From Nitrospirota bacterium (GTDB lineage Bacteria > Nitrospirota > Thermodesulfovibrionia > Thermodesulfovibrionales > UBA6898): a stretch of 57,267 bases of DNA. The stretch is taken from NCBI GenBank assembly GCA_016215155.1, contig JACRLQ010000040.1, forward strand, positions 1-57,267. Reading direction: 5' to 3'. The position numbers and the translations under genes are program-made. Each line of letters starts with the position of its first letter. Within the stretch, counting starts at the first letter, position 1. This document shows, in pieces, positions 56,325 through 57,267 of this stretch. The notes under the pieces were generated by a model that ran no database searches, was not told the origin of the DNA, and worked only from the letters and a program-made list of their open reading frames with translations.

Positions 56325-57266
56325 TTACTCCCACAGATCACTAAGCCTATTTTCGACTTGCCTGCTTTTTTCTGCGTCAGCAAAAGTTAGATAGTATGGC
56401 AGGTCACTTTTATAATAATGCTCGACTCTGACCCCAAGTTCAGCCATTTCCCTCTCATACTCGGATGAGAGATATTTTGTCTCATTGATTATATTTGTGC
56501 GCATGCAAAATGTTATGACTAGGATATTTAATTCATTTTGGGCATGTCTTTTAATGTATTTCACTAATTCTTTAGTGCTCTGTCCTATATTGATCACCGC
56601 TGAAAATATTATCAACGATTTATGGCGCTTAATTACAGAACTGGCATGATTCTCGGAATAATCCTTTACTATCAGTAGTTCCAAGTCTTTATTAACATCC
56701 TTCATTATTTTAGCAAATCCGTGAGATGTATGATCATCTCGGATAACCAACAAAGATGTCGAATGCTCTTTGACAAGTCGTGATAAATAACTAAAATAAT
56801 GCCTGTCATAGGATAGCAATGTAGATGCGTTGTCCTTTAATTCGAGCTTATGACAGTGATAAGATTTTAGGTTATATGCTGCGCCAAACCGTTCCGTTAC
56901 ACGTGCACCGCCAGTGACAAGCATGCGTTTAATATTACAAATATTGTCTGCCATGTGCCAGAAACGCAAAAATGCCTCTGCGTCAATATTGTTAAAACGT
57001 TCTCTCTGCTTTATGTCCCGTATGTTATCGACTTGATCAAGTTTCTTCTCAACAAAATAATTGAAACTCCCAAGTTCTTTATGCTCAGGTGTCTGGAAAA
57101 ATGAACTTGTTTTAGCTGATACATCTAAAATATATGAAAAAATGCCAGCAACTTTGATTTTAAATTTCTCTCTCAAAAGCCGCAGTAATTTCAGCAAAAA
57201 ATCACCCGTATTTACTACATCAACCATTACTAGCACGTCATCATCTTCAGTAATCTTATCAAAAGG
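56325..57266 (-). CDS. Tandem phosphoribosyltransferase-like protein (cut by window end)
   Basis: The open frame enters from the window end, giving 313 residues without a start. Near its beginning DDDVLVMVDVVNTGDFLLKL has the form of the PRPP-binding loop of type I phosphoribosyltransferases (hydrophobic strand, acidic residue, then TG). A second similar strand-loop, SLIIFSAVINIGQSTKELV, lies about 220 residues later, after RRxx-free linker HSTSLLVIRDDHTSHGFAK. Two degenerate PRTase folds in one chain are therefore likely. The second lacks the acidic pair, so it may be inactive. The gene is coupled to the next one by a three-base gap. PRTase-like proteins occur in several prokaryotic conflict systems. 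The missing N-terminus may hold another domain. Confidence 0.6.
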   Translation of the reverse strand, partial: PFDKITEDDDVLVMVDVVNTGDFLLKLLRLLREKFKIKVAGIFSYILDVSAKTSSFFQTPEHKELGSFNYFVEKKLDQVDNIRDIKQRERFNNIDAEAFLRFWHMADNICNIKRMLVTGGARVTERFGAAYNLKSYHCHKLELKDNASTLLSYDRHYFSYLSRLVKEHSTSLLVIRDDHTSHGFAKIMKDVNKDLELLIVKDYSENHASSVIKRHKSLIIFSAVINIGQSTKELVKYIKRHAQNELNILVITFCMRTNIINETKYLSSEYEREMAELGVRVEHYYKSDLPYYLTFADAEKSRQVENRLSDLWE

Positions 57267-57267
57267 A

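Noticed and set aside
55365-57267. Calling the right-end genes a retron or a CBASS system
   Set aside because: No reverse transcriptase, nucleotidyltransferase or known effector is visible. Only PRTase-like strands and membrane helices can be supported.
1-57267. CRISPR arrays, prophage structural genes, rRNA genes
   Set aside because: I saw no regularly spaced direct repeats, no capsid, tail or terminase proteins, and no rRNA sequence in the window.

Overview
The window reads as chromosomal DNA of a Gram-negative, diderm, probably anaerobic bacterium. It has a complete Tol-Pal envelope system, TonB-like TolA, lipoproteins with lipoboxes, a Phenol_MetA_deg-type outer-membrane barrel and the CcsA/ResB (system II) cytochrome c maturation type. 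Gene content and style (CcsA next to hemA, DsbC-like protein with a CxxCH motif, many RAYT transposases and small Cys-rich proteins) fit Nitrospirota (Thermodesulfovibrionia-like) or a neighbouring deltaproteobacterial lineage. This is an inference from gene families; no rRNA gene is present to settle it.

Layout. 1-2077: end of a trmJ-like gene, a DoxX protein, a Cys-rich small protein and a secreted Gly/Met-rich protein with a terminator. 2108-10356: a probable genomic island bounded by a 27-bp direct repeat that is the 3' end of tRNA-Ser(UGA). The intact tRNA lies at the right end. Inside are a phospholipase-D nuclease remnant, a RAYT element with 20-bp perfect inverted repeats, and decayed copies of very large secreted transglutaminase/Ig-like/lipase proteins. 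10525-19102: one long + strand run, tolQ-tolR-tolA-tolB-pal-cpoB-moaA-moaC-HD-ccsA-resB, behind a near-consensus promoter, with a MITE-like repeat between tolA and tolB. 19077-19830: a PIN/Phd toxin-antitoxin pair. 20052-28643: tlpA, oppDF, TPR proteins, the ccsA-hemA operon and a DUF4912 protein with a Lys/Ala-rich tail. 28719-36934: polA, and purB and purL in the other direction. 37311-42591: outer-membrane protein, DsbC-like protein, RelA/SpoT and small sulfur/zinc proteins. 42645-42840: a strong promoter and a highly structured putative non-coding RNA. 42873-47582: yajC-secD-secF-recJ operon. 47762-52402: UvrD-type helicase, membrane protein, lipoate ligase and DUF922 protease-like protein. 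52560-55320: an accessory patch with a truncated hicB, hicAB, higBA, a RAYT element, a RAYT fragment and an IS3 orfA remnant. 55365-57267: an AT-rich, tightly coupled three-gene set with a tandem phosphoribosyltransferase-like protein, a two-TM helical protein and a 36-residue coiled-coil peptide. It is cut by the window edge and may be an undescribed accessory or conflict system.

The main candidates for new biology are the structured RNA at 42684-42840, the PRTase-like operon at the right end, and a 23-bp repeat found at four places, three of them in the loop of a DNA hairpin. In one case, comparison of two copies of the same repeat shows the insertion directly.
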